This document shows positions 38,390 through 48,995 of a DNA stretch of 64,000 nt, one piece after another; position 1 is the stretch's first letter; each line of letters opens with the position of its first letter. A program made the position numbers and the translations under genes. This DNA comes from JBBKXP01 sp038251315 (GTDB lineage Bacteria > Pseudomonadota > Alphaproteobacteria > Rhodobacterales > Rhodobacteraceae). The notes under the pieces are model-generated. The model did no database searches, was not told the DNA's origin, and was given only the letters and a program-made list of their open reading frames with translations. Where the stretch lies: assembly GCA_038251315.1 (NCBI GenBank), contig JBBSBK010000001.1, positions 14,070-78,069 of the forward strand, given 5' to 3'.

Positions 38390-38490
38390 CGCGGGCGATT
38401 CCCTCAGGTCCGGGCGAACAGGTCTCGGCGCTTGTAGTGGACTGGGGCCGGGCTGCAAAGGATACTGCCAGCGGCACAAAGGTTCACGTT

Positions 38491-38531
38491 AGCGACATGC
38501 GACAATCAGGGCCGATGCGACAGGTGTCGCA
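38491..38531. promoter_or_regulatory. Cluster of TGCGACA repeats between soxB and ccmI (candidate operator)
   Basis: AGCGACA (38491-38497) and TGCGACA (38498-38504) are tandem; 11 bases later the perfect palindrome TGCGACA-GG-TGTCGCA occupies 38516-38531. The cluster lies in the 202-base divergent gap, about 100 bases from soxB and 60 from ccmI. This arrangement suggests cooperative regulator binding. The regulator is unknown. Confidence 0.5.
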
Positions 38532-38591
38532 GGGGCTTTCGCAAGGCGACTGGGGCGACTACGTAGAGGGCGCAATCACACCGGGACGCGT

Positions 38592-39791
38592 ATGATTTTC
38601 TGGGTTATCGCCATACTTCTGGCTCTGGTGGCCACTGGACTGCTTATTTCACCGCTGTGGTGGGCGACCGCAACAGGTCCGGGCGCGACCGACATCGATG
38701 TCTACCGCGACCAACTGGCCGAAGTCGACCGCGATCTGGCGCGCGGCGTTCTGGCGGCTGACGAGGCTGAACGCACTCGGACCGAAATCGCCCGCCGCAT
38801 ACTGGCAGCTGACAAGGCCACAGGACCGGTGCTGTCAGACGGTCCCGCACGGGGCCGCCCTCTCGCCATCGCCCTTGCCGTAGCTGTCGTGGCGGCAACG
38901 GCGACACTCTACTGGACACTGGGTGCCCCCGGTTACGACAACTTTCCGCAGGCCGAACGGATCGCCCGTGGCGACGCGATGCGCGCCAACCGCCCGACGC
39001 AGGCGCAGGCCGAGGCCGCAGCGCCCACTTTGCCGACACCCGATGCCGGCGACGACTATCTCGCGATGGTCGCTCAGTTGCGCGCCATCGTTCCGACCCG
39101 CCCCGACGACACCCAAGGCTGGGAACTGCTTGCCCGACAAGAGGCGACCTTGGGAAACTTCACCGCCGCCATTGCTGCCCAGACCCATCTGATCGGGCTG
39201 CGGGGCGATCCGCCACCCCTGCCGGATCAGGAATTACTGGCCGACCTGATGGTCGCCGCCGCCGATGGCCTTGTTTCGCCCGAAACCGAAGACCTGATTC
39301 GCGACATTCTGGAACGTGCGCCCCAGAACATCACCGCCCGCTACTATATCGGCCTGCTCTACGCCCAGACCGACCGGCCCGACATCGCCTTCCGCCTCTG
39401 GCGCGATCTGGTAACCGAGGGGCCCGCCGATGACCCGCATGTGCAATTTGCCGGTGGTCAGGTACAGGCCGTTGCCGCAGCGGCGGGCGTCGATTATGCG
39501 CCGCCGCCCGAACGCGGCCCCAGCGCCGCCGATGTCGCCGCCGCCGCTGACATGACACCCGAGGACCGGGCAGCAATGGTGCAGGGCATGGTCGCGCAAC
39601 TGTCCGACCGGCTGGCGACCCAAGGCGGCCCGGCAACCGATTGGGCGCGCCTGATCACGGCTTTGGGCGTTCTGGGCGACTCCGATCAGGCCATGGCCAT
39701 CTTGACCGAGGCACGGCAGGTCTTTTCCAGTGATCCCACAGGGCTGCAAACGATTGACGACGCCGCCGCGCAGGCGGGGCTGATCGAATGA
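38592..39791 (+). CDS. ccmI: Cytochrome c maturation protein CcmI (CycH)
   Basis: A 399-residue inner-membrane protein that presents apocytochrome c to the haem ligation complex. Two N-terminal spans (IFWVIAILLALVATGLLISPLWW and LAIALAVAVVAATATLYWTL) flank the cytoplasmic loop YRDQLAEVDRDLARGVLAADEAERTRTEI, the diagnostic CcmI-1 domain. The periplasmic part carries TPR-like helices (DDTQGWELLARQEATLGNFTAAIAAQ). It is separated from the ccmABCDG cluster but serves the same pathway; ruvX overlaps its stop by four bases. Confidence 0.93.
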   Translation: MIFWVIAILLALVATGLLISPLWWATATGPGATDIDVYRDQLAEVDRDLARGVLAADEAERTRTEIARRILAADKATGPVLSDGPARGRPLAIALAVAVVAATATLYWTLGAPGYDNFPQAERIARGDAMRANRPTQAQAEAAAPTLPTPDAGDDYLAMVAQLRAIVPTRPDDTQGWELLARQEATLGNFTAAIAAQTHLIGLRGDPPPLPDQELLADLMVAAADGLVSPETEDLIRDILERAPQNITARYYIGLLYAQTDRPDIAFRLWRDLVTEGPADDPHVQFAGGQVQAVAAAAGVDYAPPPERGPSAADVAAAADMTPEDRAAMVQGMVAQLSDRLATQGGPATDWARLITALGVLGDSDQAMAILTEARQVFSSDPTGLQTIDDAAAQAGLIE

Positions 39792-40264
39792 TCTGCGACA
39801 CCCCCGCCGATTTCGCCGCCGCTCTGCCGCCGCGCCGCGCCGTCGCCGGGCTGGACCTTGGGACGGTCACGATCGGCGTGGCGCTTTCCGACCTGTCCCT
39901 GACGGTCGCAACCCCGCTCCAAACCATCAGACGCACTAAATTCGGCGCCGATGCCGCCGCCCTCCTGGCGATCATCGCCCGGCGTGATCTGTGTGGCATC
40001 GTCCTTGGCCTGCCCCTGAACATGGACGGCACCGAAGGGCCGCGTTGCCAGTCGACCCGCGCCTTTGCCCGCAATCTTGAGCGGCTCACCGATCTGCCGG
40101 TCACCTTTTGGGACGAACGCCTGTCCACTGTCGCCGCAACCCGCGCACTGCTGGCGGCGGATACGTCGCGCAAACGTCGCGCCGAGGTGATCGACCACGT
40201 CGCCGCCGGTTATATCCTGCAAGGGCTGTTGGACCGGCTGGCACATATGAGGGCGAACGGATGA
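39788..40264 (+). CDS. ruvX: Holliday junction resolvase-like protein RuvX/YqgF
   Basis: A 158-residue RNase H-fold nuclease involved in pre-16S rRNA 5'-end processing. Acidic site residues are in AGLDLGTVTIGVALSD, the GLPLNMDGTEGPRCQSTRAFAR block is the family signature, and WDERLSTVAATRALL carries the second acidic pair; the final Asp is in EVIDHVAAGYILQ. Starts inside the ccmI stop (ATGA) and is overlapped by the next gene, so the three form one unit. Confidence 0.94.
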   Translation: MICDTPADFAAALPPRRAVAGLDLGTVTIGVALSDLSLTVATPLQTIRRTKFGADAAALLAIIARRDLCGIVLGLPLNMDGTEGPRCQSTRAFARNLERLTDLPVTFWDERLSTVAATRALLAADTSRKRRAEVIDHVAAGYILQGLLDRLAHMRANG

Positions 40265-40494
40265 GCGACGAGATCTGGAAACGCGCGGAAATCGAAAGCC
40301 CCTGCATCAAGATCTGCGTGATTCATCCGGCAGAGCGGCTTTGCACCGGCTGCCTGAGGTCGATCGACGAAATCGCCATGTGGTCGCGACTGACACCCGA
40401 CGAACGGCGCGCGATCATGGCCGATTTACCGTCGCGCGCGCCACGCCTGAAACAACGGCGCGGCGGGCGGGCGGCACGGCTGGAACGCGGCTGA
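40261..40494 (+). CDS. DUF1289 domain protein
   Basis: A 77-residue protein of the DUF1289 family, probably metal-binding. The core SPCIKICVIHPAERLCTGCLRSIDEIAMWSRLTPDERRAIM carries four cysteines in the family arrangement (CIKIC and C-x-x-C), and the tail is very basic. ATG at 40261 overlaps the ruvX stop by four bases. Function unknown. Confidence 0.88.
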   Translation: MSDEIWKRAEIESPCIKICVIHPAERLCTGCLRSIDEIAMWSRLTPDERRAIMADLPSRAPRLKQRRGGRAARLERG

Positions 40495-40500
40495 TTTGCC

Positions 40501-41262
40501 TTAAGGCTGGCGCAACCAGTCTGCCGGATCGGCAAAGTGCGGTCTGAAATAGGCGACCATCCGACCCTCGGGCGGGGCCTTTGCGTCATCAGCCCAAGGA
40601 GCGACGCCGTGGATGGCATGCCTATGGACCACAATCGCCTGCCCCGGCACGGCCCGCACGATCACCCTGTCACAGGTGTCGAACACCGCCTTGCGAACCG
40701 CCTGATAAACCTCGGTGACGTCAGTATCGCCCCATTTCTGCGGGTCGACCCCTTCGTAGGCCTGCTGAAATGCACGACGCACCATCACGTGACTGTGCCG
40801 CCAGACAACCAGCGGGCTGGCGTCCGATGGGTTCAGCGGCAGGCCCAGAATCCAGCGGTGCGGTTCGCGCAGAAACCGCCGTTTGCCGGCACCCTCGGCC
40901 AAAAGTCCGTCCAGGTGCGCCGCATCCCGTGTCAGGCGGAACCGGTGCGCGGTCTCAGTTTCATCCTCGGCTCGGCGCGGATAGCCCGGATAGACCACAG
41001 ACAACTGCGCCGGGTGCAGCGGCGGCACCGCGTCGATCAACCCGCCCCACGGCCCTGCCAGCGGCACCCGCTTCACCGATCCGTCGTCCGCATTGGGCAA
41101 GGCATCGACCCCGACGAACCAGGTGCCGTCATGGCGCAACCAACGCGCCTGCTGCACCGGATCGGCGGCCACCGTTGTGGCGACCTCTAGTGCCGCCACC
41201 GCCCAGTCCGCCACTCGCCGATCCACCGGCAGAACCGCGAAGCCGTCGGACGCCAGCGTCAC
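40501..41262 (-). CDS. Putative 2-oxoglutarate/Fe(II)-type dioxygenase (phytanoyl-CoA dioxygenase-like)
   Basis: A 253-residue protein. Its C-terminal half reads as a jelly-roll dioxygenase: RRFLREPHRWILGLPLNPSDASPLVVWRHSHVMV and, later, AIVVHRHAIHGVAPWADD...GRMVAYFRPH, with histidines placed like the distal metal-binding His and an Arg for 2-oxoglutarate. The proximal HxD is not obvious, so the activity is tentative. Start: the GTG at 41262 overlaps the TGA of the upstream small gene in a GTGA arrangement; a GTG three bases earlier is equally possible. Upstream in-frame codons to 41454 look non-coding. Confidence 0.6.
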   Translation of the reverse strand: MTLASDGFAVLPVDRRVADWAVAALEVATTVAADPVQQARWLRHDGTWFVGVDALPNADDGSVKRVPLAGPWGGLIDAVPPLHPAQLSVVYPGYPRRAEDETETAHRFRLTRDAAHLDGLLAEGAGKRRFLREPHRWILGLPLNPSDASPLVVWRHSHVMVRRAFQQAYEGVDPQKWGDTDVTEVYQAVRKAVFDTCDRVIVRAVPGQAIVVHRHAIHGVAPWADDAKAPPEGRMVAYFRPHFADPADWLRQP

Positions 41263-41531
41263 CACTTTGGTGCTTTTCGCAGCCTGTTTGGCGCGACGAG
41301 GCTCGGAAGGCAGCCGAGAATGCGCTTCAACCGGAGGGCCTCGGTGCGGTGCGGCATCGCTGCAAAGTCGGGTGCAGTGACGATGGTCATCACGATGACC
41401 ATCCCGAACGGCACCAGATTGATCGCGCCCAGCGCCAACACTGACAGGAACCAAAAGTCGGGCGAAACCTCGCGGCCAAGGGCCCTTATCGACACCGCCG
41501 GCATGGGACGCAGATGGGTCAGGTCAGGCAT
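41259..41531 (-). CDS. Small hypothetical membrane protein upstream of the dioxygenase candidate
   Basis: A 90-residue frame with one clear hydrophobic segment (FWFLSVLALGAINLVPFGMVIVMTIVTAP) and a basic C-terminus ending RLRKAPKW. No family recognised. Support comes from the four-base GTGA overlap with the next gene and from its place 57 bases after dusA on the same strand. It may be a chance frame; confidence is modest. Confidence 0.45.
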   Translation of the reverse strand: MPDLTHLRPMPAVSIRALGREVSPDFWFLSVLALGAINLVPFGMVIVMTIVTAPDFAAMPHRTEALRLKRILGCLPSLVAPNRLRKAPKW

Positions 41532-41588
41532 CGCAGATCCTTGCGGTTCAGTGCGACCTTGGCGACAAACGATGCTTCCCGCAAGGGA

Positions 41589-42599
41589 TCAGGCGGCCGC
41601 GCTTGCCTCGGTCACTTGTGCCAGTGCGGTGCGCAGAAGATCGATCCCGGCGCCGTCGCGGTACGCCCCCTCGGACAACACCCGCCGCCAGCCCCGCGCC
41701 CCTGGCATCCCGTGGAACAGACCCAGCATATGCCGGGTGATCTGGTGCAACCGCCCACCCCCTGCCAGATGCGCCGCGATATAGGGAACCATGCATTCAA
41801 CAGCTTCGACCGGCCCGGGCCCCGCCACGCCGCGAAAAATCTCGCGGTCAACCGACCCCAGAATGGCAGGCGTGTGATAGGCTGCCCGACCGATCATCAC
41901 TCCGTCAAGCCCCTGATCCAGATAGGATTTAGCCTGCGCAACCGACGTGATCCCACCATTTATGCTGATGTGCAAATGCGCGAACTGCGCCTTGATCCGC
42001 ACCACCAGACCATGATCCAGCGTCGGCACATCGCGGTTCTGCTTGGGCGACAGGCCCTGCAACCAAGCCTTGCGGGCGTGGATTGCAAAGCGCGTCACCC
42101 CCGCCGCGCTGACCCGGTCGATGAAATCGGGCAGCACGACTTCAGGATCCTGGTCATCGACCCCGATCCGACACTTGACGGTCACGGGCACCGGACTGGC
42201 CGCGATCATCGCCGCCACGCAATCGGCGACAAGGCCGGGACGTTCCATCAGAACCGCACCGAAACAACCCGATTGCACCCGGTCAGACGGGCAACCGACA
42301 TTCAGATTGACCTCGGCATAACCGAAATCAGCAGCGATCCGCGTTGCCTGCGCCAGTTCCGCCGGATCCGACCCGCCAAGTTGCAACGCCACCGGCTGTT
42401 CGGCCGGATCGAATCCAAGCAGACGCGACGGGTCGCCATGAATGAGCGCCGGCGCCGTGACCATTTCTGTGTAAAGCAGCGCCCGCGCGGTCAACTGTCG
42501 ATGAAAATACCGGCAGTGCCGGTCCGTCCAATCCATCATCGGCGCGACGGAAAGGCGGGAAGCCGTTACTGCTTTGGTTCTCATATCTGGATTGGTCAC
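41589..42599 (-). CDS. dusA: tRNA-dihydrouridine(20/20a) synthase DusA
   Basis: A 336-residue flavoenzyme reducing uridines in the tRNA D-loop. The DusA version is shown by LSVAPMMDWTDRHCRYFHR near the N-terminus, NLNVGCPSDRVQSGCFGAVLM with the catalytic Cys, the KCRIGVDDQDPEV loop, HARKAWLQGLSPKQNRDVP and SINGGI...DGVMIGRAAYHTP. The start shown is a GTG; an ATG five codons downstream (42584) is an alternative. Its neighbours downstream are the small membrane protein and the dioxygenase candidate. Confidence 0.95.
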   Translation of the reverse strand: MTNPDMRTKAVTASRLSVAPMMDWTDRHCRYFHRQLTARALLYTEMVTAPALIHGDPSRLLGFDPAEQPVALQLGGSDPAELAQATRIAADFGYAEVNLNVGCPSDRVQSGCFGAVLMERPGLVADCVAAMIAASPVPVTVKCRIGVDDQDPEVVLPDFIDRVSAAGVTRFAIHARKAWLQGLSPKQNRDVPTLDHGLVVRIKAQFAHLHISINGGITSVAQAKSYLDQGLDGVMIGRAAYHTPAILGSVDREIFRGVAGPGPVEAVECMVPYIAAHLAGGGRLHQITRHMLGLFHGMPGARGWRRVLSEGAYRDGAGIDLLRTALAQVTEASAAA

Positions 42600-42695
42600 T
42601 TGATCTTTACTTTTTGAAGGATGGATCGCGTCACCTGCTGCGCAAGTCGTCCTAGACGAGGACAGGAAAGGCGTCCACCGGAACCTGAATACTAA

Positions 42696-44075
42696 TCAAT
42701 CATCCGCCTCTGTACGCAGGCGCCATTCCCTTGCGTATGTCGCGAACCGCGCCGCATGTCGCGACGTTTGCGAATGGCTTTTAACGCCCGCCCGCCCGGC
42801 CTGACCGGCCAGCATGGCCGCACCGATACTGGTGCCAGTTGCCGACCGGCTCGGCACGACCAATCGACCGGTCGCGGCTGCAAGCATTTCGGCACAAAGC
42901 GCGTTCCCCGCCAAGGGACCTTCGACGATCACCGGACCCGCCGCGCCCGTCAGTCGCAGGCAGACCGCTGTCATCAACGCGAGGTAGAAGGACAATATGA
43001 CGAAGCGACGCCCCGATCCCTCGGGCGGCGGCGCAACCGTCCAGCGCATCCGCGATCCCTGAAACGGCCCGCTGTCGGCAACGACAGATGGCAGCAACAT
43101 CAATGCATCGTCCAACACTTGCGCCACCTCGGCATCTGACGCTGCGCCCGGATGCCCGCACTGGATCAGATCGAATTCACGACCCCCCATGAACCTGGCG
43201 GACGGCACGGGGCGGCCCAGCGCATCAACGTTCAGTAGTGTGTCACGCGCTGGATCCAACGGCGGACTGCTGCCGCCGATGGCCATCGCGATGACCCATG
43301 TTCCGGTCGACACGACCGAAAAAGGTGCCGTCCGCGACATGATATGCGGATAGAGCGAGGCGTTGGAATCATGGATGCCACAGACCACCGGCGTGTCGCG
43401 GGCAAGTCCGGTCGTCTCGGCGACGGCGCAAAGGATTTGCCCCAGCACCTCGTCCGACTTGCGCACCGGCGCAAACTTGTCGGCGATCCCCAGCCGGTCG
43501 ACGAGTGTGGAAAACCGTCCCTCGCGCGGCAACCAAAGGTCGGTGTGGCATCCGAGCGAGGTTAATTCAGTGGCTGCGACTCCGCTCAGGCGGTGCGCCC
43601 AATATTGCGGATATGTAACGATCTGCGCGGTGCGCGCGCGCAGACCCGGGTCGACGCTGAATTGCCAGTGCAACTGCGCACCGACGTTCAGACCATTCGC
43701 CAGACGGGGCGATCCGGTTTCGTCGAACGGGGGCCGGATCGCGCTGTATGTCGCCGCCGTGCTGGCCGGGCCATCATGTTCGTAATCGAGGATCGGCGCG
43801 GCCAGATCGCCGCTCGCGTCCAACAGCGCGATGCTGGCGCCATGCGTCGTGATCGAAATTGCATCGATCCGGTGGATGGCGTGAAATCGGGTCAGCGCAT
43901 CGAGAATGAATGACCAATGCCCCTCGGTATCGTAGTGCGGCCAGGGCGGTCCGGGGCGCACGATGTTGGGGCGGTTAACGACGGCAATCTCGGTCAGACT
44001 GCCGAGGTCGACCAGCGCCAGCTTGGCGTTCGTCTTGCCGATATCGATGACCGCAATGTGACGCGGTCCGGTCAT
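42696..44075 (-). CDS. rhaK: L-rhamnulose kinase, FGGY family (RhaK)
   Basis: A 459-residue sugar kinase. The N-terminal phosphate-binding strand is [16 protein letters not shown], the catalytic-domain motif [17 protein letters not shown] contains the likely base Asp, and [17 protein letters not shown] is the second phosphate motif. FGGY signatures are weak, as in the Rhizobium RhaK group. Position as the last gene of rhaRSTPQMK supports phosphorylation of rhamnulose. ATG at 44075 overlaps the rhaM stop by four bases; upstream codons to 44162 lie inside rhaM. Confidence 0.88.
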   Translation of the reverse strand: MTGPRHIAVIDIGKTNAKLALVDLGSLTEIAVVNRPNIVRPGPPWPHYDTEGHWSFILDALTRFHAIHRIDAISITTHGASIALLDASGDLAAPILDYEHDGPASTAATYSAIRPPFDETGSPRLANGLNVGAQLHWQFSVDPGLRARTAQIVTYPQYWAHRLSGVAATELTSLGCHTDLWLPREGRFSTLVDRLGIADKFAPVRKSDEVLGQILCAVAETTGLARDTPVVCGIHDSNASLYPHIMSRTAPFSVVSTGTWVIAMAIGGSSPPLDPARDTLLNVDALGRPVPSARFMGGREFDLIQCGHPGAASDAEVAQVLDDALMLLPSVVADSGPFQGSRMRWTVAPPPEGSGRRFVILSFYLALMTAVCLRLTGAAGPVIVEGPLAGNALCAEMLAAATGRLVVPSRSATGTSIGAAMLAGQAGRAGVKSHSQTSRHAARFATYAREWRLRTEADD

Positions 44076-44389
44076 GGCATGTGGAAAAGGCGTGACAAGG
44101 TAACGGCAACAGGGGCGTCGTGCGGTCCGGTCTCCATGATGTCCGCCATATAGGTCCACCATCGCTGCATGACGGGATGGTTAGGCAGCGCGTCCATTGC
44201 GTGACCTTCCGGGCGTGTCAGTACACCGATCAGCAGGCCGGTTTCTTCATCCAGATGGATGCTGTAGTCGCTCACCCCAGCATCGTGCAGCAGGTCCACC
44301 AGTTCTGGCCAGATCGCCTCATGGCGGCGGCCGTATTCGACGGCATGACCGGGGTTCAGGCGCATGCGGAAAACGTGCCGCTCCATCAA
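44072..44389 (-). CDS. rhaM: L-rhamnose mutarotase
   Basis: A 105-residue enzyme (called RhaU in rhizobia) interconverting the alpha and beta anomers of L-rhamnose. Diagnostic stretches are [24 protein letters not shown] (catalytic His), [17 protein letters not shown] (Tyr) and the C-terminal [12 protein letters not shown]. It overlaps both neighbours by four bases. Confidence 0.95.
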   Translation of the reverse strand: MMERHVFRMRLNPGHAVEYGRRHEAIWPELVDLLHDAGVSDYSIHLDEETGLLIGVLTRPEGHAMDALPNHPVMQRWWTYMADIMETGPHDAPVAVTLSRLFHMP

Positions 44390-45390
44390 TGCGCACGCCG
44401 CGCCAAAGCCATCGCCCAGAGACGCGGCAAGGCGATCACGCCGATCAGCAGCAACCCGATAAAGATCGACATGACGATCCCCGGCACGTTCAGCAACCCC
44501 AGCCCGAAAGTGACGAGGCCCATGACGAAGGCAGCGATCATCACGCCGGGGATCGACCCCGACCCGCCCAGAATGTTGACGCCACCCAGAACGACCATCG
44601 TGACCACCTCAAGCTCCATGCCCTGCGCGATACTGGGCCGCGTCGACCCCAAGCGCGAGGTCAGACAGATTGCGGCCACCCCGGACATCAGCCCGGTCAG
44701 CAGGAAAAGGATGAACTTGACCCGTTGGACGCGGATACCGCTGAACAGGGCACCGGTGCGGTTGTTTCCGATGGCATAGACCTCGCGGCCGAAATTGGTC
44801 TTGTGAAGAAGGATACCAAAGAACACGGCCAGCAGCGCGAATATCGCCAGTTCCACCGTGAACACCCACCAGACATAGCCCTGACCGAACCAGCCAAAGC
44901 TGGCTGGATATCCTTTGAAAGCGCCATCTCCCAGAATGATGTAGCTGATCCCGCGAAACAGGCTCATCGTGCCGATGGTCACAACGATCGAAGGCAGGCC
45001 GAGGACGGTGACGAACACGCCGTTGAAGGCACCGCAAAGCAGGCCAACGACCAGACCGACCATGACGATTTCAGGCGTTCCCGCGCCATGCTGAACGGCC
45101 AGCCCCATCGCGGTGCTGGCCAGCGCAATGATCGCAGCCACCGAAAGGTCGATTTCGCCCGCGATAATGAGCAGCGCCATCGCAAAAGCAATCATCGCCT
45201 TTTCGGTGAAATTGAACGTGGCGTCGCTCAGGTTCCAGGCATTCAGAAAGTAGGGCGAGGCAAAGCTGTTCAGCACGAAGATCACGATTGCAACCGCCAG
45301 CAGGAGTGCCTCCCAACTGTGCAAGATGCGCTGCAGCGGACTGGTCAGCCGGTCAGGCAGACTGCGGGTCAGCGTCGTTGTATCAGTCAT
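44386..45390 (-). CDS. rhaQ: Rhamnose ABC transporter permease RhaQ
   Basis: A 334-residue sugar ABC permease of the ribose/rhamnose (RbsC) class with about nine spans. Recognisable blocks are [21 protein letters not shown], the [24 protein letters not shown] loop and [50 protein letters not shown] is the cytoplasmic EAA-like loop. The ATG at 45390 follows an ATGA overlap with rhaP. An in-frame extension upstream merely crosses rhaP in another frame. Confidence 0.92.
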   Translation of the reverse strand: MTDTTTLTRSLPDRLTSPLQRILHSWEALLLAVAIVIFVLNSFASPYFLNAWNLSDATFNFTEKAMIAFAMALLIIAGEIDLSVAAIIALASTAMGLAVQHGAGTPEIVMVGLVVGLLCGAFNGVFVTVLGLPSIVVTIGTMSLFRGISYIILGDGAFKGYPASFGWFGQGYVWWVFTVELAIFALLAVFFGILLHKTNFGREVYAIGNNRTGALFSGIRVQRVKFILFLLTGLMSGVAAICLTSRLGSTRPSIAQGMELEVVTMVVLGGVNILGGSGSIPGVMIAAFVMGLVTFGLGLLNVPGIVMSIFIGLLLIGVIALPRLWAMALARRAH

Positions 45391-46372
45391 GAGGTGACCT
45401 CGGCCGATTTCAGGATGATCCGGCCTTTGGCCCGGCCGGACCGGCCATTGAACACCACCGCGATCAGGATTGCCCCACCTGAAATCGCCAGTTGCCAGAA
45501 CGGGGAAATGTTGACGACCGGCAGGGCGTTCTTGACGACACCAAGGAACAGCGCGCCCAGCACCGCGCCGCCGACCGAACCGACCCCGCCGGCGATCGAA
45601 ATGCCGCCGATCACGCAGGCTGCCACGACATCGAGTTCGAACCCGCCAGCGATATCGACATAGGCGACCGCATAGCGCGCCACCCAAAGATACCCGGTCA
45701 GCCCCGCCAAAGCGCCCGACAGCACAAAGGCCAGAAACTGCGTTCGACCGACGTCGATGCCGGTATAGACTGCTGCGTGCGGGTTGCCCCCTACCGCAAA
45801 GATCGACCGGCCCAGCGACGTGCGGGCCATCATGACGCCAAAGACGGCAATGGTCAGGACCGCAGCCCAGGACAGCAGCGGCAGGCCAAGCACGGCAGCC
45901 CGCGGAAATCCGGTGAACGCGGCACTCATCTCGTGGGCGTTTACCCATTTGCCGTCGGAAATCAGAAAGATCGTGCCGCGAAAGATCGTCATCGTGCCCA
46001 GCGTCACGACGATCGGCGGGATCGCCAGTTTCCAGACCAGCACCCCGTTGATCGCGCCCATGACCGCACCAAGCACGATCGCCACAGCGATGATAATCGG
46101 GATCGGAAGACCCGGCATTGCCACATTCAGCATCGCCACCGCCATTCCCGTCAGGGCAAGGTTGGCCGCCACCGACAGGTCGATGCAGCGGGTCAGGATG
46201 ACGACCATCTGCCCCAGCGCGAGAATGATCAGCGGTGCCGTGTCGTTGAACACATGAGCCAGATTGGCAGAGGCGATAAATCCCGGAAAGCGAGATGAGA
46301 TCAGGGCCAGCAAAAGCAGAATTGCACCCGCAAGGATGGTTTCGCGCAATGGAACCAGACGCGACAGCATGG

Positions 46373-46376
<4 letters not shown>
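45387..46376 (-). CDS. rhaP: Rhamnose ABC transporter permease RhaP
   Basis: A 329-residue permease, paralogous to RhaQ, with the same order of blocks: RCIDLSVAANLALTGMAVAML, IPPIVVTLGTMTIFRGTIFLISDG, GNPHAAVYTGIDVGRTQFLAFVLSGALAGLTG and VVAACVIGGISIAGGVGSVGG. RhaP and RhaQ are expected to form the heterodimeric channel energised by RhaT. Overlaps rhaT by four bases. Confidence 0.93.
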
Positions 46377-47896
<1,520 letters not shown>

Positions 47897-47926
47897 TTGC
47901 GGTGCGCTTTCGGGTTGGCAGAAATC

Positions 47927-47952
47927 GCCCGGCGCGATCTTGCGCGCCGGGC
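47927..47952 (-). other. rhaS-rhaT intercistronic stem-loop
   Basis: A perfect 10-bp stem (GCCCGGCGCG / CGCGCCGGGC) with a 6-base loop begins 13 bases after the rhaS stop. Such GC hairpins behind binding-protein genes often protect the upstream mRNA from 3' decay and so raise binding-protein output over the membrane components. There is no T-tract. Confidence 0.6.
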
Positions 47953-47965
47953 TGCTTCAAGCCGA

Positions 47966-48961
47966 TCAGAAGATCGATTTGAATTCGTCGATGTTGCTGG
48001 CGTCATAGATAAACGGGTCGGCCATCGCGCCTTCGGTGTTGTCGTCCAGTGTCAGCGTGCCCATCCGGCCCATCGGGATTTCTGCACCCGGTTCGGCCAC
48101 GATATCGGTCGTCGCCAGTTGATAGGCCAGCATCGTCGCTGAATAACCCAGATCGATCGGATTCCAGATCGCGAACGACTGCGACGCGCCGCTTTCGATC
48201 GCGCCCGCCATTTCCGATGGCAGACCCAGACCGGTCACGTTGACCTGACCGACCTTGCCCGCATCGACAACGGCCTGTGCAGCGGCGACGATGCCTACGG
48301 ATGTCGGCGCGATGATCGCGTCAAGATCGGGATAGGACTGCATCAGGCCGGTCGCTTCGCGATAGGATTTGTCGGCCAGATCGTCGCCATAGACGGTCGC
48401 CACGACCTCGATGCCGGGATAATTGCCCATCACCTTGTTCATCTCGTCGATCCAGGTGTTCTGGTTCGTGGATGTCGTGGTGGCCGACAGGATCGCGACC
48501 TGTCCGCCGTCCGGCAGGTGATCTGCGGCCAGTTTAATGATCATGTTGCCGATCAGCGGGCTGGACGACGGGTTCAAGTGCAATTCGCGTCCTGCCGTGG
48601 CAACACCGCTGTCCCAGCTGATGACCGTAATGCCACGGTCCATCGCCTTTTGCAGCGCAGGCACCAGCGCGTCGGTGTCATTCGCGGAAATCGCGATAGC
48701 ATCAACGTTCTGCGCGATCAGCGCGTTAATCACTTCGATCTGACCCTCGGCGGTGGTGTCGGTCGGGCCGGTATAGATGATCTCGACATTGCCAAGCTCG
48801 GCGGCAGCCTCCTCGGCCCCCTTGTTGGCGGCCTCGAAAAATCCGATGCCGAGCGCCTTGACGACCAGCGCGATGCGCACGTTGTCCTGCGCAAACGCGG
48901 GGGCGGCGAACATCGCGGTCGCCAGTGCGGCCGATACGATGACTTTTTTCAGAACACTCAT
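47966..48961 (-). CDS. rhaS: Rhamnose ABC transporter substrate-binding protein RhaS
   Basis: A 331-residue periplasmic binding protein of the ribose-binding (peripla_BP_4) class. The signal peptide is KKVIVSAALATAMFAAPAFA before QDN. Ligand-fold features are VEIIYTGPTDTTAEGQIEVINALIAQNVDAIAIS and GITVISWDSGV, with SSPLIGNMIIKLAADHL. The start at 48961 is decided by a GGGAGG ribosome binding site. Rhizobial naming; unrelated to the AraC-type RhaS of E. coli. Confidence 0.93.
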   Translation of the reverse strand: MSVLKKVIVSAALATAMFAAPAFAQDNVRIALVVKALGIGFFEAANKGAEEAAAELGNVEIIYTGPTDTTAEGQIEVINALIAQNVDAIAISANDTDALVPALQKAMDRGITVISWDSGVATAGRELHLNPSSSPLIGNMIIKLAADHLPDGGQVAILSATTTSTNQNTWIDEMNKVMGNYPGIEVVATVYGDDLADKSYREATGLMQSYPDLDAIIAPTSVGIVAAAQAVVDAGKVGQVNVTGLGLPSEMAGAIESGASQSFAIWNPIDLGYSATMLAYQLATTDIVAEPGAEIPMGRMGTLTLDDNTEGAMADPFIYDASNIDEFKSIF

Positions 48962-48995
48962 GGTTTCCTCCCTGGAGTGGTTGCAATCAAGGTGA

